Below are positions 7,881 to 14,829 of a stretch of DNA of 17,012 nucleotides, piece after piece; within the stretch, counting starts at the first letter, position 1, and every line of letters begins with the position of its first letter. The translations under genes were made by a program, and so were the position numbers. The stretch spans positions 1 through 17,012 of the forward strand of contig WGBH01000020.1 of the NCBI GenBank assembly GCA_015494435.1, written 5' to 3'. Source of the DNA: Thiotrichaceae bacterium (GTDB taxonomy: Bacteria > Pseudomonadota > Gammaproteobacteria > Thiotrichales > Thiotrichaceae). Below the pieces are notes generated by a model. The model was given only the letters and a program-made list of their open reading frames with translations. It made no database searches and was not told the DNA's origin.

Positions 7881-8008
7881 GATGAATGTGTAACATCTGT
7901 TAAATTAAGGCAATAATTGATGTTCACAATTAACCCGCAGGAGTCCAAGCTTGAATTCCTTGGATTTGGAAATTATTTATCTGAAAAATTATAAGTATGA
8001 TTAAAACC

Positions 8009-8476
8009 TTAGTGTCTGCCTGAATGCCCAAAGCCTCCTTCACCACGAATACTGCTCTTAAAACTCTCTACTTGCTTTAGTTGCACTTGCAATACAGGCA
8101 CAAAAACAAGTTGTGCAATACGATCTGCAATTTCAATGGTGAAATCTTTTTTACTGCGATTCCAGCAAGAGATATAGAGCTGTCCTTGATAATCAGAATC
8201 AATAAGACCAACAAGATTTCCTAGCACAATGCCATGCTTATGACCTAGTCCAGAACGGGGTAAAATAGTGGCAGCAATAGAAGGGTCGCCAATATGAATA
8301 GCAAGCCCTGTGGGAATGAGTTGTGTCTCGCCTGCTTTTATAATCAGTGTCTCATCCATACAAGCACGTAAATCCATTCCTGCTGCGCCTTCTGTGGCAT
8401 ACTCTGGTAATGGGATACTGTCACCAATGCGAGGGTCTAAAATAGTATAGTTAATAATGGGAGAGGATGTTGTCAT
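8009..8476 (-). CDS. dut: Deoxyuridine 5'-triphosphate nucleotidohydrolase
   Basis: dUTPase hydrolyses dUTP to dUMP and pyrophosphate, keeping uracil out of DNA and feeding thymidylate synthesis. All five trimeric dUTPase motifs are present in order in 155 aa: AGMDLRA (about 33-39), PRSGLGHKHGI, GLIDSDYQGQL (with the catalytic aspartate that activates water), DRIAQLVFVPV, and the C-terminal arm RGEGGFGHSGRH. The length is that of the bacterial homotrimeric enzyme. The gene follows coaBC by 27 bases on the same strand; this coaBC-dut order, next to radC, is the same as in E. coli. No separate promoter is evident, so it is probably expressed from the coaBC promoter. Confidence 0.97.
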   Translation of the reverse strand: MTTSSPIINYTILDPRIGDSIPLPEYATEGAAGMDLRACMDETLIIKAGETQLIPTGLAIHIGDPSIAATILPRSGLGHKHGIVLGNLVGLIDSDYQGQLYISCWNRSKKDFTIEIADRIAQLVFVPVLQVQLKQVESFKSSIRGEGGFGHSGRH

Positions 8477-8503
8477 AAGGGATTGCCTTTTTTGCGATTA
8501 ATT

Positions 8504-9712
8504 TTAAGATTGAAAATAGCGTTTAACAATAATGGCGATTAATTCATGTGCTAATGTTTGCTTCTCTTTTTCTGGTAGTGAAAGTTGTCCATCATGCCAA
8601 ATTATTTCTAATTGATTAGTATCTTGATCAAAGCCTTTACCCTCACCAACAGGATTAGCAACGATAAGATCCAGTTTTTTACGTTTCAACTTACCCCGTG
8701 CGTATTTGATTACATTATGGGTTTCAGCAGCAAAGCCAACCGTAAATAAATGGCTAAATTGATGGCTCACATCGGAAAGAATATCTGCATTTTGTTTTAA
8801 TTGTAATCGTAAATACTCCCCCGTTTTTTTGATTTTTTTACTGAAAATATCTTTTGTGGAAAAATCAGATACAGCAGCGGTGGCAATAAATATATCCGCA
8901 GATTTAGCGGCTGCTAATGTGGCACTATGCATCTCAGCGGCAGATTCTACTTTAATAATATCAATATTTTTCGGTGTTGGAACGGTAACAGGTCCAGAAA
9001 CGATGGTAACCATTGCCCCTAAATCTCGTGCAGCAATCGCAATAGAATAACCCATTTTACCCGAGCTTCTATTACTGATATAACGTACAGGATCAATCGC
9101 TTCTCGTGTTGGCCCTGCGGTCAGTAAAACATGTTTTCCTTGCAGTGAAAGTGTTTTGTTTAATGTGGCTTGATTTTCTACTAACTTCGCAACAATTGCA
9201 TCAGGTTCTAGCATTCGACCCGCACCTGTTTCACCACAAGCTTGCTCACCTATTGCTGGACCGTGAATCTTTATATCTCGCTGTCGCAATGTTTGTAAAT
9301 TGGCTTGAGTGGCAGCATTTGTCCACATAATGTGATTCATAGCAGGAGCAAGGTGAAGCGAAGCCTCTGATGCTAAACACAAGGTGCTGAGTAAATCATT
9401 TGCTATACCGTGTGCTAAACGTGCCATTATATCAGCACTGGCAGGTGCAATAATAATAAGCTCTGCCCAGCGCGCTAACTCAATATGCCCCATTGCTGCC
9501 TCAGCACGGTTATCCAACAAATCAGTATGAACAGGATTACCCGATAATGCTTGAAAGGTAAGAGGAGTAATAAATTGAGTAGCGGCATTTGTCATGCAGA
9601 CACGTACCTTTGCACCTGCTTTAATCAATTCACGCACCAGTGTTGCCGACTTATAAGCCGCAATACCGCCACTTATCCCTACAACGATGTTTTTATTCAA
9701 TTGCTTAGTCAT
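8504..9712 (-). CDS. coaBC: Bifunctional phosphopantothenoylcysteine synthetase/decarboxylase
   Basis: CoaBC (Dfp) joins cysteine to 4'-phosphopantothenate (CoaB, CTP-dependent) and decarboxylates the product to 4'-phosphopantetheine (CoaC, FMN-dependent) on the way to coenzyme A. The N-terminal CoaC half shows GISGGIAAYKS at the flavin site, GHIELARWAE with the active-site histidine, APASADIMARLAHGIANDLL, PAMNHIMW and the substrate-clamp cysteine in GEQACGETGAGRM. The CoaB half begins at KHVLLTAGPTREAIDPVRYI and contains SNRSSGKMGY, VGFAAETHN and DLIVANPVGEG. I chose the ATG at 9712 (402 aa); an upstream in-frame TTG at 9736 would add eight residues. It is divergent from radC and heads the coaBC-dut operon. 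Confidence 0.97.
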   Translation of the reverse strand: MTKQLNKNIVVGISGGIAAYKSATLVRELIKAGAKVRVCMTNAATQFITPLTFQALSGNPVHTDLLDNRAEAAMGHIELARWAELIIIAPASADIMARLAHGIANDLLSTLCLASEASLHLAPAMNHIMWTNAATQANLQTLRQRDIKIHGPAIGEQACGETGAGRMLEPDAIVAKLVENQATLNKTLSLQGKHVLLTAGPTREAIDPVRYISNRSSGKMGYSIAIAARDLGAMVTIVSGPVTVPTPKNIDIIKVESAAEMHSATLAAAKSADIFIATAAVSDFSTKDIFSKKIKKTGEYLRLQLKQNADILSDVSHQFSHLFTVGFAAETHNVIKYARGKLKRKKLDLIVANPVGEGKGFDQDTNQLEIIWHDGQLSLPEKEKQTLAHELIAIIVKRYFQS

Positions 9713-9791
9713 AATGTGCTGAAGTTTAAGTATCAATTCACAATTAATCGAACCTTTTCTGTATTAAATTTCTAAAGAGACAAACGATATT

Positions 9792-10463
9792 ATGGCAATC
9801 ACTGATTGGGCAATAGAAGATAGGCCACGTGAAAAACTATTACAGCGAGGGGCAGAGGTCTTATCTGATGCAGAATTATTAGCAATATTTCTCCGCACAG
9901 GTATTAAAGGAAAAAGTGCCGTTGATTTAGCTAAGGACTTACTGAAGGACTCAGGTGGATTGAATGCGTTACTAGGTGCATCAGAAGAAAGATTTTGTCA
10001 ACACAAAGGCTTAGGACAGGCAAAATTCGTGCAAATGAAAGCAGTTGTGGAAATGTCGCGTCGTTATTTAGATGAAAAAATGCGTCACGGTGATGTGCTA
10101 ACGAATGCTTCTGCGGTTGAAGATTATCTGAAGATGCAATTGCGTCATTATCCCTATGAAGTCTTTTGCTGTATCTTTTTAGATACCAAACATCGTGTGA
10201 TTGAATTTGAAGAATTATTCCAAGGAACCATTGACAGCGCCAGTGTTCATCCGCGTGAAGTGATTCGACGCGTTATACACCATAATGCAGCCGCTGTTAT
10301 TTTCTCACACAACCATCCATCAGGAGTAGCAGAACCCAGCCAAGCCGATCAGCGTATTACGGAAACCTTAAAACAAGCCTTATCATTCCTTGATGTACGC
10401 GTATTAGATCATTTTATTATAGGCGATGAAGTCGTTTCCTTTGCTCAACGAGGGTTGATGTAA
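9792..10463 (+). CDS. radC: RadC/JAB-domain family protein
   Basis: RadC (UPF0758) proteins carry an N-terminal helix-hairpin-helix-like region and a C-terminal JAMM metalloprotease-like domain; the biological role is still unsettled, since the radC102 phenotype in E. coli was traced to recG. In this 223-aa product the JAMM motif is clear: the glutamate in the VIEFEELFQGT region and the HNHPSG-x4-PSQAD block hold the zinc ligands. The N-terminal half begins ITDWAIEDRPREKLLQRGAE, typical of the family. The length is standard. The ATG at 9792 is preceded by a weak AAAGAGA. It is transcribed away from coaBC, in the same arrangement as in E. coli. Confidence 0.95.
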   Translation: MAITDWAIEDRPREKLLQRGAEVLSDAELLAIFLRTGIKGKSAVDLAKDLLKDSGGLNALLGASEERFCQHKGLGQAKFVQMKAVVEMSRRYLDEKMRHGDVLTNASAVEDYLKMQLRHYPYEVFCCIFLDTKHRVIEFEELFQGTIDSASVHPREVIRRVIHHNAAAVIFSHNHPSGVAEPSQADQRITETLKQALSFLDVRVLDHFIIGDEVVSFAQRGLM

Positions 10464-10509
10464 GTTGTTTTGTATTCTGACCCTTTTTGCAAGTGATTTT
10501 ATTTGCTGG

Positions 10510-10528
10510 ATGGGTTTTGTAAACCCGT
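10510..10528. repeat. Dispersed 19-nt palindrome, copy 2
   Basis: ATGGGTTT and AAACCCGT flank a TGT centre. The element equals the reverse complement of 390-408 except for one base, and the GGA before it is shared too. It lies 47 bases behind radC and can form a stem of seven to eight pairs; no T-run follows. Confidence 0.6.
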
Positions 10529-10553
10529 CTTCACCTTTTACCTAAACATAAAA

Positions 10554-10577
10554 AAGTCCCACTATTTTATGAGACTT
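10554..10577 (-). terminator. Hairpin with T-run on the minus strand
   Basis: AAGTCCCA (10554-10561) and TGAGACTT (10570-10577) form an 8-bp stem with one mismatch. Read on the minus strand the stem ends in six Ts (two of them inside the stem) and so looks like a rho-independent terminator. Read on the plus strand, where it would end radC, the T-run is missing and the MITE begins two bases later, so the element may have inserted into a formerly bidirectional terminator. Confidence 0.4.
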
Positions 10578-10578
10578 C

Positions 10579-10733
10579 TGGCATGGTTCAAGCTAAGGTA
10601 ACACTTTTAAATTTAATCAAGGTGTTTTTTATTGTATTCAAATGATTGATATTAAAGGATTTGACTGCTTATTCTAGTCCTCTATCAGAATATAAAAGTG
10701 TTACCTTGTATCCAGTATTATTGAACCATGCCA
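10579..10733. mobile_element. MITE-like element with matching terminal inverted repeats
   Basis: The outer 13 bp TGGCATGGTTCAA at 10579-10591 is repeated in inverse orientation at 10721-10733, and a second conserved block GGTAACACTTTT (10597-10608) is repeated inversely at 10694-10705. The spacer between blocks is 5 bases on the left and 15 on the right. The 155-bp element has no coding sequence. Its right end has the same architecture as the sequence behind the broken transposase at 12094-12128, which suggests it was mobilised by that transposase family. No target-site duplication is visible. Confidence 0.75.
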
Positions 10734-10746
10734 AAATAAGGATTTG

Positions 10747-11001
10747 ATGATTGAACAGCTAATTCAACCGCCTCATGAAGATATTTCTGGCATGGATTAT
10801 CACGATAATGTGCTTTATATGGTCAGTGATACCGAAGACTTATTAATCAAATATGATATTAAAAAACAACGTGATATAGCAACAGTAAAGCTGTCACCTT
10901 ATGCACAGGAAGGTGTTGCTTTTGATGATGAAAATAATATTTATATCGCAAATGATAATGGCAGTGTGTTTAAATACGATAAAAATTTTTTAGGCTTGTA
11001 A
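10747..11001 (+). CDS. Short SdiA-regulated-domain-like protein, probably truncated
   Basis: The 84-aa product contains EDISGMDYHDNVLYMVSDTE and later QEGVAFDDENNIYIANDNGS, which resemble the repeated blades of the SdiA-regulated (PF06977) beta-propeller family, whose members are usually over 200 aa. It therefore looks like only two blades of such a propeller, and no signal peptide is present. The ATG at 10747 has a good AAGGA five bases upstream, located in the first bases after the MITE; a TTG at 10744 is also in frame. Its stop is one base from the next start, so it is coupled to the membrane protein behind it. Either the MITE cut off the 5' part of a longer gene, or this is a genuine small gene; function unknown. 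Confidence 0.5.
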   Translation: MIEQLIQPPHEDISGMDYHDNVLYMVSDTEDLLIKYDIKKQRDIATVKLSPYAQEGVAFDDENNIYIANDNGSVFKYDKNFLGL

Positions 11002-11002
11002 T

Positions 11003-11581
11003 ATGAAAATATTTGAAACACTTTATAACAAGGTTCTAAGTTGGTCTAAACATCGCCATGCTCCGAAGTATCTGGCAGCAGTGAGCTTTGCTGAGTCCTC
11101 CTTTTTTCCTGTACCTGTTGCGGTGATGTTATTACCAATGTGTTTAGCCAAACCAGAACGGGCTTATAAATTAGCCGCTTTAACCCTTGTTTTTTCTGTG
11201 CTGGGTGGTATCGCTGGTTATCTGATTGGCTGGGGAGCTTATGGTTTAATAGAGCCTTTTATTCACATTTATGCTGCCCAATTGGATAAGGCTAAAGACT
11301 GGTTTGCAGACTATGGCGTATGGATTGTTTTGATGGCAGGATTTTCTCCTGTCCCTTATAAAATATTCACCATTACAGCAGGTTTGCTGGCGATGCCTTT
11401 TATTCCTTTTGTTATTGCATCCATTATTGGTAGAGCCTCACAGTTTTATTTAATTGCTTTTTTAACCAATAAGTTTGGGCCGACTATGGAGCCAAAAATC
11501 CGACAATATATTGAATGGTTAGGCTGGGCAGTTGTTGTATTGGTCGTTGCTATTGTGCTTTGCTTGAGCTTAAAAGGTTAG
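11003..11581 (+). CDS. YqaA/DedA-type (VTT domain) membrane protein
   Basis: This 192-aa inner-membrane protein has an amphipathic start (WSKHRHAPKYLAAVSFAESS) followed by re-entrant and membrane helices at roughly 34-55, 57-80, 105-125, 130-155 and 170-190. The block VLMAGFSPVPYKIFTITAGL matches the conserved 'G-F-P-P-x-K...AG' of the VTT/SNARE-associated family and is followed by a conserved arginine in IGRASQFYLIAFLTN. DedA/VTT proteins are linked to lipid flipping and membrane homeostasis; the YqaA subgroup has no firm role. Start ATG at 11003 lies one base behind the preceding stop, implying translational coupling. The pair is bracketed by mobile-element ends at 10733 and 12094-12128. 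Confidence 0.8.
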   Translation: MKIFETLYNKVLSWSKHRHAPKYLAAVSFAESSFFPVPVAVMLLPMCLAKPERAYKLAALTLVFSVLGGIAGYLIGWGAYGLIEPFIHIYAAQLDKAKDWFADYGVWIVLMAGFSPVPYKIFTITAGLLAMPFIPFVIASIIGRASQFYLIAFLTNKFGPTMEPKIRQYIEWLGWAVVVLVVAIVLCLSLKG

Positions 11582-11629
11582 GTTCCTAATCAGGGCTATC
11601 GCATAAAAATCACAAATTAATCATGCTAT

Positions 11630-12045
11630 TATAAAAGGTCAGGACTAATTCGCCCCATTCGTGTTGCTCTACAAAAACAAAAAGCTGATTTATTGGGCTT
11701 TGCCATTCGTTTAGATGATGATCTATGGGGCATTGCCCTTGAGCATAAGCAGAGTATTGATTTTATACGACAAATAGCAACCTTACAGCTAGTTCGTTGG
11801 TTGAAAATCTGAATAGTCGCTTACGTCAATACTTCTTCTTACGCCGCCAAATTGGAGGAAGTTATCTAGATTTACTTCGATTCTATTTCAATCACCGCGT
11901 TTATGAGCGGAGTCAACGTTCAGAAAGAACAGGGCACTCTCCTGCTGAATTAATGACAGGAGAAAACACCCGCACTGGCTTGAGATGCTTGGTTTTACGC
12001 TCTTTAAAAAGCAGATCGCTCACTAAAAACAGCACGACTCTTTAA
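11630..12045 (+). pseudogene. Decayed transposase, internally deleted and frameshifted
   Basis: Three collinear pieces of one transposase are readable. Piece one, in the frame of 11648, reads RVALQKQKADLLGFAIRLDD and onward to about 11780. Piece two, in the frame of 11797, reads ASSLVENLNSRLRQYFFLRR, then a block ending SPAELMTG. Piece three, shifted by one base near 11965, reads HPHWLEMLGFTLF. These match, from memory, the ends of a DDE-type transposase family (often filed as ISNCY) with 'RASSLVENLNSRLR' and 'HPHWLELLGF' near the C-terminus. The middle is deleted at about 11780, so at least one deletion and one frameshift are present. A matching inverted-repeat end lies 49 bases downstream. 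The 48 bases between the membrane gene and this remnant hold nothing recognisable. Confidence 0.75.
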
Positions 12046-12093
12046 TATTTTTTGTTTTTTCTTCACAACATGAGGAGGTTATTCTTGCGCCTG

Positions 12094-12128
12094 TGTTACC
12101 TAAAATGAGGTTGTTTTGAACCATGCCA
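12094..12128 (+). repeat. Right terminal repeat of the decayed insertion sequence
   Basis: TGTTACC (12094-12100), 15 unrelated bases, then TTGAACCATGCCA (12116-12128) reproduce the spacing and sequence of the right end of the MITE at 10694-10733. No matching left end is found between 11582 and 11640, so the IS has lost its left boundary. The remaining 145 bases up to the S24-like gene are AT-rich and contain only a short AAAAATA/TATTTTT inverted repeat near 12185. Confidence 0.7.
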
Positions 12129-12273
12129 AATTCTCTGAAATTTAGTAAAATATTGACTGCTAACTCTTTGATTAAAACTCTTTAAAAATAGTATTTTTAT
12201 AAATCCTCGCACTTTTAATCACACCCTTTGTATTCAGCCAAAGTTGAAAAGAACTTAAGAATATGCATATTAA

Positions 12274-12639
12274 TTAATCATATCGTTTGTGATAAGTGCG
12301 CCGTTTCCCCGCTCGCTGGGTAATAATCCCTTCAATTTGCTTGGGGCTTTTGATTTCGAAAGTTTCGTAGAGATCATTTAGAGGTTCAAGAAAGTAACGC
12401 TGATCGATAATACGTAATCTACGAAAAATATATTCATCCTTATTGTCTTTAGCAAACACATAAGAGCCATCACGGTAAACATGACTAGGGTCAATAATAA
12501 TAATACAGCCCTTAGCAAATTCTGGTTCCATGCTATCGTCTAAAGTACGTAAAGCAAAAGGTTCTGATTCTGAACAACTACCACCATCGCCTATATTTTG
12601 TTTAAAAGCATCTTGAATCTGTATTTTCGTTTCTTGCAT
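12274..12639 (-). CDS. Small S24/LexA-fold protein lacking the catalytic lysine
   Basis: The 121-aa product contains a LexA/S24-type fold: LDDSMEPEFAKGCIIIIDPS (33-52) holds the nucleophile-position S36 in the DSM motif, and EYIFRRLR (69-76) is the place of the family's 'TVKRL' strand. There the general-base lysine is R73, so a Ser-Lys dyad is not evident. No helix-turn-helix precedes the domain. It is thus probably not a SOS repressor or autoprotease but a binding or sensing module; this is inference. It is the last gene of the dsrS-cysG operon, starting 12 bases behind cysG. From memory, similar short 'S24' proteins with the same FR(Q/R)L motif occur in other sulfur oxidisers. The terminal segment is strongly basic (AGKRRTYHKRYD). 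Confidence 0.75.
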   Translation of the reverse strand: MQETKIQIQDAFKQNIGDGGSCSESEPFALRTLDDSMEPEFAKGCIIIIDPSHVYRDGSYVFAKDNKDEYIFRRLRIIDQRYFLEPLNDLYETFEIKSPKQIEGIITQRAGKRRTYHKRYD

Positions 12640-12651
12640 GAAGAGGTTCCA

Positions 12652-14073
12652 TTATTGATTACGACTGAATTCTGTTTCTTGCATATAACTTTTTGGCACA
12701 TACCAGCTCAATTTTTGATGTAACTGCACTACTTCACCAATAATAGTGAGGGTAGGAGCACGTACGCCTGAATTTTTAACTAGTTGAGGTAAACTACTAA
12801 CGGTGCCAATATGAACCCGCTGATTACGGGTTGTACCTTGTTCAATTAATGCGGCAGGCATATCCGATGACATGCCGTGTGCTTGTAGCTGTTCGCTGAT
12901 GACACTAATACCTGTTAGACCCATATAAAAGACAAGGGTGTGGTGTGGTTGTACTAATTGCTCCCAGTTAAGGTTGATGCTGCCATCTTTAAGGTGTCCA
13001 GTAGCAAAAGTAACCGATTGTGCATGATCACGATGCGTTAGTGGAATGCCTGAATAACTTGCACAGCCCGCAGCAGCGGTAATACCAGGGACAACTTGAA
13101 AGGGGATTTGATTTTCTGCTAGCGTTTCGATTTCTTCACCACCGCGCCCAAAAATAAAGGGGTCGCCACCTTTAAGACGCAATACACGTTTACCTTGTTT
13201 TGCTAGCTCAACCAGTAAATCATTAATTTTATCTTGAGGAACCGCATGATTATCTTTTTCTTTGCCGACATAATAGCGTTCGGCTTCTTTATTCGCCATA
13301 GCTAGAATCGGCTGTGAAACTAAACGGTCGTAGACCATAACATCCGCTTGTTGCATTAATCGAACGGCTTTAAAAGTAAGCAAATCAGGGTCGCCGGGCC
13401 CTGCACCGACTAAATAGACTTCGCCTATTGAGGGTTTAGCGGTGTTTGTCTCTAATAATTGATCTAATAGTTGGCATGCTGCATCCTCTTGGCCTGCATA
13501 AACAAGCTCTGAAAAAGTGCCAGCAAGCGTTGTTTCCCAAAATTCTTTACGCTGTTGCTGTTGAGGAAAATGGGCTTTTACTTTAGGGCGATATTCTTCC
13601 GTAATGGCAGCAAGGTGTCCACAGGCAGAAGGAATCAGCGTTTCGAGTTTCATTCTTAATCGCCTTGCTAAAACAGGCGATGCCCCCCCCGTTGAAACGG
13701 CAATAGTAACAGGAGAGCGATCAAGTACCGAGGGCATAATGAAACTACTTTTATCAGGATTATCAGCAACATTAACAAGAATGCCTTGTTGTTCTGCTAA
13801 TTGAGCAATTTCAAGATTGACATTAGTGTCATTAGTAGCTGCAATAAGGAGAATACAGTTAGCTATATCGGATGCTTTAAAGGTGCGAGCAATATGAGTA
13901 ATGCTCCCTTTGCTTACTTTTTTTTGCAAGGCATCACATAATTGAGGGGATACAAGGGTCACTTTTGCACCCGATTTAAGCAAGGCCTTAATTTTACGAT
14001 TAGCGACGATTCCACCGCCGATGACTGTGCAGTGACGCTCTTTAAGGGTAAGAAAAATAGGGAAATGTTTCAT
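12652..14073 (-). CDS. cysG: Siroheme synthase CysG
   Basis: CysG converts uroporphyrinogen III to siroheme: two SAM-dependent methylations, NAD-dependent dehydrogenation and ferrochelation. In the 473-aa product the N-terminal dehydrogenase/ferrochelatase has the nucleotide loop VIGGGIVANRK (17-27), D104 in NVADN (the catalytic aspartate position) and STGGASPVLARRLR. The C-terminal methyltransferase carries VGAGPGDPDLLTFKAVR, VYDRLVS, RLKGGDPFIFGRGGEE and VPGITAAAGCASYSG IPLTHRD. Length is close to that of Salmonella CysG (457). The codons for STGGASP contain an uninterrupted G8 run (13683-13690 on the plus strand as C8). It lies 6 bases behind the 154-aa gene in the dsrS operon, fitting supply of siroheme to DsrAB. 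Confidence 0.97.
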   Translation of the reverse strand: MKHFPIFLTLKERHCTVIGGGIVANRKIKALLKSGAKVTLVSPQLCDALQKKVSKGSITHIARTFKASDIANCILLIAATNDTNVNLEIAQLAEQQGILVNVADNPDKSSFIMPSVLDRSPVTIAVSTGGASPVLARRLRMKLETLIPSACGHLAAITEEYRPKVKAHFPQQQQRKEFWETTLAGTFSELVYAGQEDAACQLLDQLLETNTAKPSIGEVYLVGAGPGDPDLLTFKAVRLMQQADVMVYDRLVSQPILAMANKEAERYYVGKEKDNHAVPQDKINDLLVELAKQGKRVLRLKGGDPFIFGRGGEEIETLAENQIPFQVVPGITAAAGCASYSGIPLTHRDHAQSVTFATGHLKDGSINLNWEQLVQPHHTLVFYMGLTGISVISEQLQAHGMSSDMPAALIEQGTTRNQRVHIGTVSSLPQLVKNSGVRAPTLTIIGEVVQLHQKLSWYVPKSYMQETEFSRNQ

Positions 14074-14079
14074 CTTTGG

Positions 14080-14544
14080 CTAACGTCTCTTTTTACGGAC
14101 TGGATAGGTAACAATATCTTTAACAATATCACTATAGGGTAGTTTTTCTACACTGTCGTATTTTAGCAAAGTAGCGACAACGGTTTGATGAATATTGTGT
14201 ACAGTTACCCCTGTTTGAGGTGGTTTTTCTGTATTTTTAGGAGTGACTAATTTTTGCAGACCGAGCATCCCGCCTGCTTGCACTCTTAATTCTTTATTAT
14301 GTGGCAATGGTCCATCTACTGTAATAATTTTAAGAGCAAAGCGTGCTTTATTACGCAGAGTTTCCAATAGTAAGGAACACTCTGCCAGTGCTTGTTCTGA
14401 AGGACAAGCAATACCTTCACGAGTGGCTATCACAAAACGCTGTTTGAGTTCACAATCACAATGGCGGTTATTGAGTGATTTTTCAAATACACAACGGTTT
14501 GGATTTAGTGCGTGATAAACTTTTCGGTATTGATCTTCATCCAT
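14080..14544 (-). CDS. Conserved Cys-rich protein of the dsrS-cysG operon
   Basis: I do not recognise a named family for this 154-aa protein, although similar sequences occur, from memory, next to sulfur-oxidation genes. The N-terminal 60 residues hold five cysteines: C18, C29 and C31 (NRCVF...RHCDC), C47 and C56. Such spacing could bind zinc or an iron-sulfur cluster. The middle contains GPLPHNKELRVQAGGMLGLQ, the most family-like stretch, and the C-terminus is basic (VRKKRR). No signal peptide or membrane segment is visible, so it is probably cytoplasmic. It is 9 bases behind the 78-aa gene and 6 bases ahead of cysG, so it is clearly part of the operon. Function is unknown; a role in siroheme or sulfur handling is inference from context only. 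Confidence 0.75.
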   Translation of the reverse strand: MDEDQYRKVYHALNPNRCVFEKSLNNRHCDCELKQRFVIATREGIACPSEQALAECSLLLETLRNKARFALKIITVDGPLPHNKELRVQAGGMLGLQKLVTPKNTEKPPQTGVTVHNIHQTVVATLLKYDSVEKLPYSDIVKDIVTYPVRKKRR

Positions 14545-14553
14545 ACAAAATAT

Positions 14554-14790
14554 TTATTTTTCCCATTCCATCGTCACTGTTTCAGGGCGTTTTTCCATCA
14601 GCAATTCTTCAGCACCAAGCTGTGTGGCGGCATGTACTAATTTAAACGTAATTGCACCATCAATAGGAACCGTTGCACGTTGTGCACGGGTAAAATTACG
14701 CGCATCTTTATAGGCTTCAAAGGATTCTAAATATTCCAAATTTTTCAAAATAGGGGTTGGATGGGTGATTTTAAATACATAATAGGGCAT
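14554..14790 (-). CDS. Conserved 78-aa hypothetical protein of the dsrS-cysG operon
   Basis: This small soluble protein begins MPYYVFKITHPTPILKNLEY, continues with a helix (ESFEAYKDARNFTRAQRA) and ends in VHAATQLGAEELLMEKRPET. The pattern of a beta strand, a helix with 'yk-Ar--AR--R' and a second helix 'A--lg-AEelL-ekR' recurs, as far as I remember, in short proteins of other sulfur-oxidising gammaproteobacteria, but no function is known to me. It has no cysteine and no membrane segment. It follows dsrS by 39 bases and precedes the Cys-rich gene by 9. The start ATG at 14790 is chosen because the MPYY beginning is conserved in my recollection of the family. Confidence 0.75.
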   Translation of the reverse strand: MPYYVFKITHPTPILKNLEYLESFEAYKDARNFTRAQRATVPIDGAITFKLVHAATQLGAEELLMEKRPETVTMEWEK

Positions 14791-14829
14791 AAGCGATATT
14801 CTCTTCGTTATTTAATCATCGGGGAAGTA

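Noticed and set aside
7914..7932. FNR or CRP box upstream of ybiT
   Set aside because: The inverted repeat TAATTG/CAATTA contains one TTGAT but the second half does not match ATCAA, and only one CRP half site (TGTGA) is present.
9551..9775. Plus-strand frames inside coaBC, ybiT, cysG and pelD
   Set aside because: They lie antisense to strongly conserved genes and have no family signature of their own.
12274..12639. LexA or a phage repressor
   Set aside because: No helix-turn-helix domain, only 121 aa, lysine of the dyad missing, and the gene is inside a siroheme operon rather than phage or SOS context.
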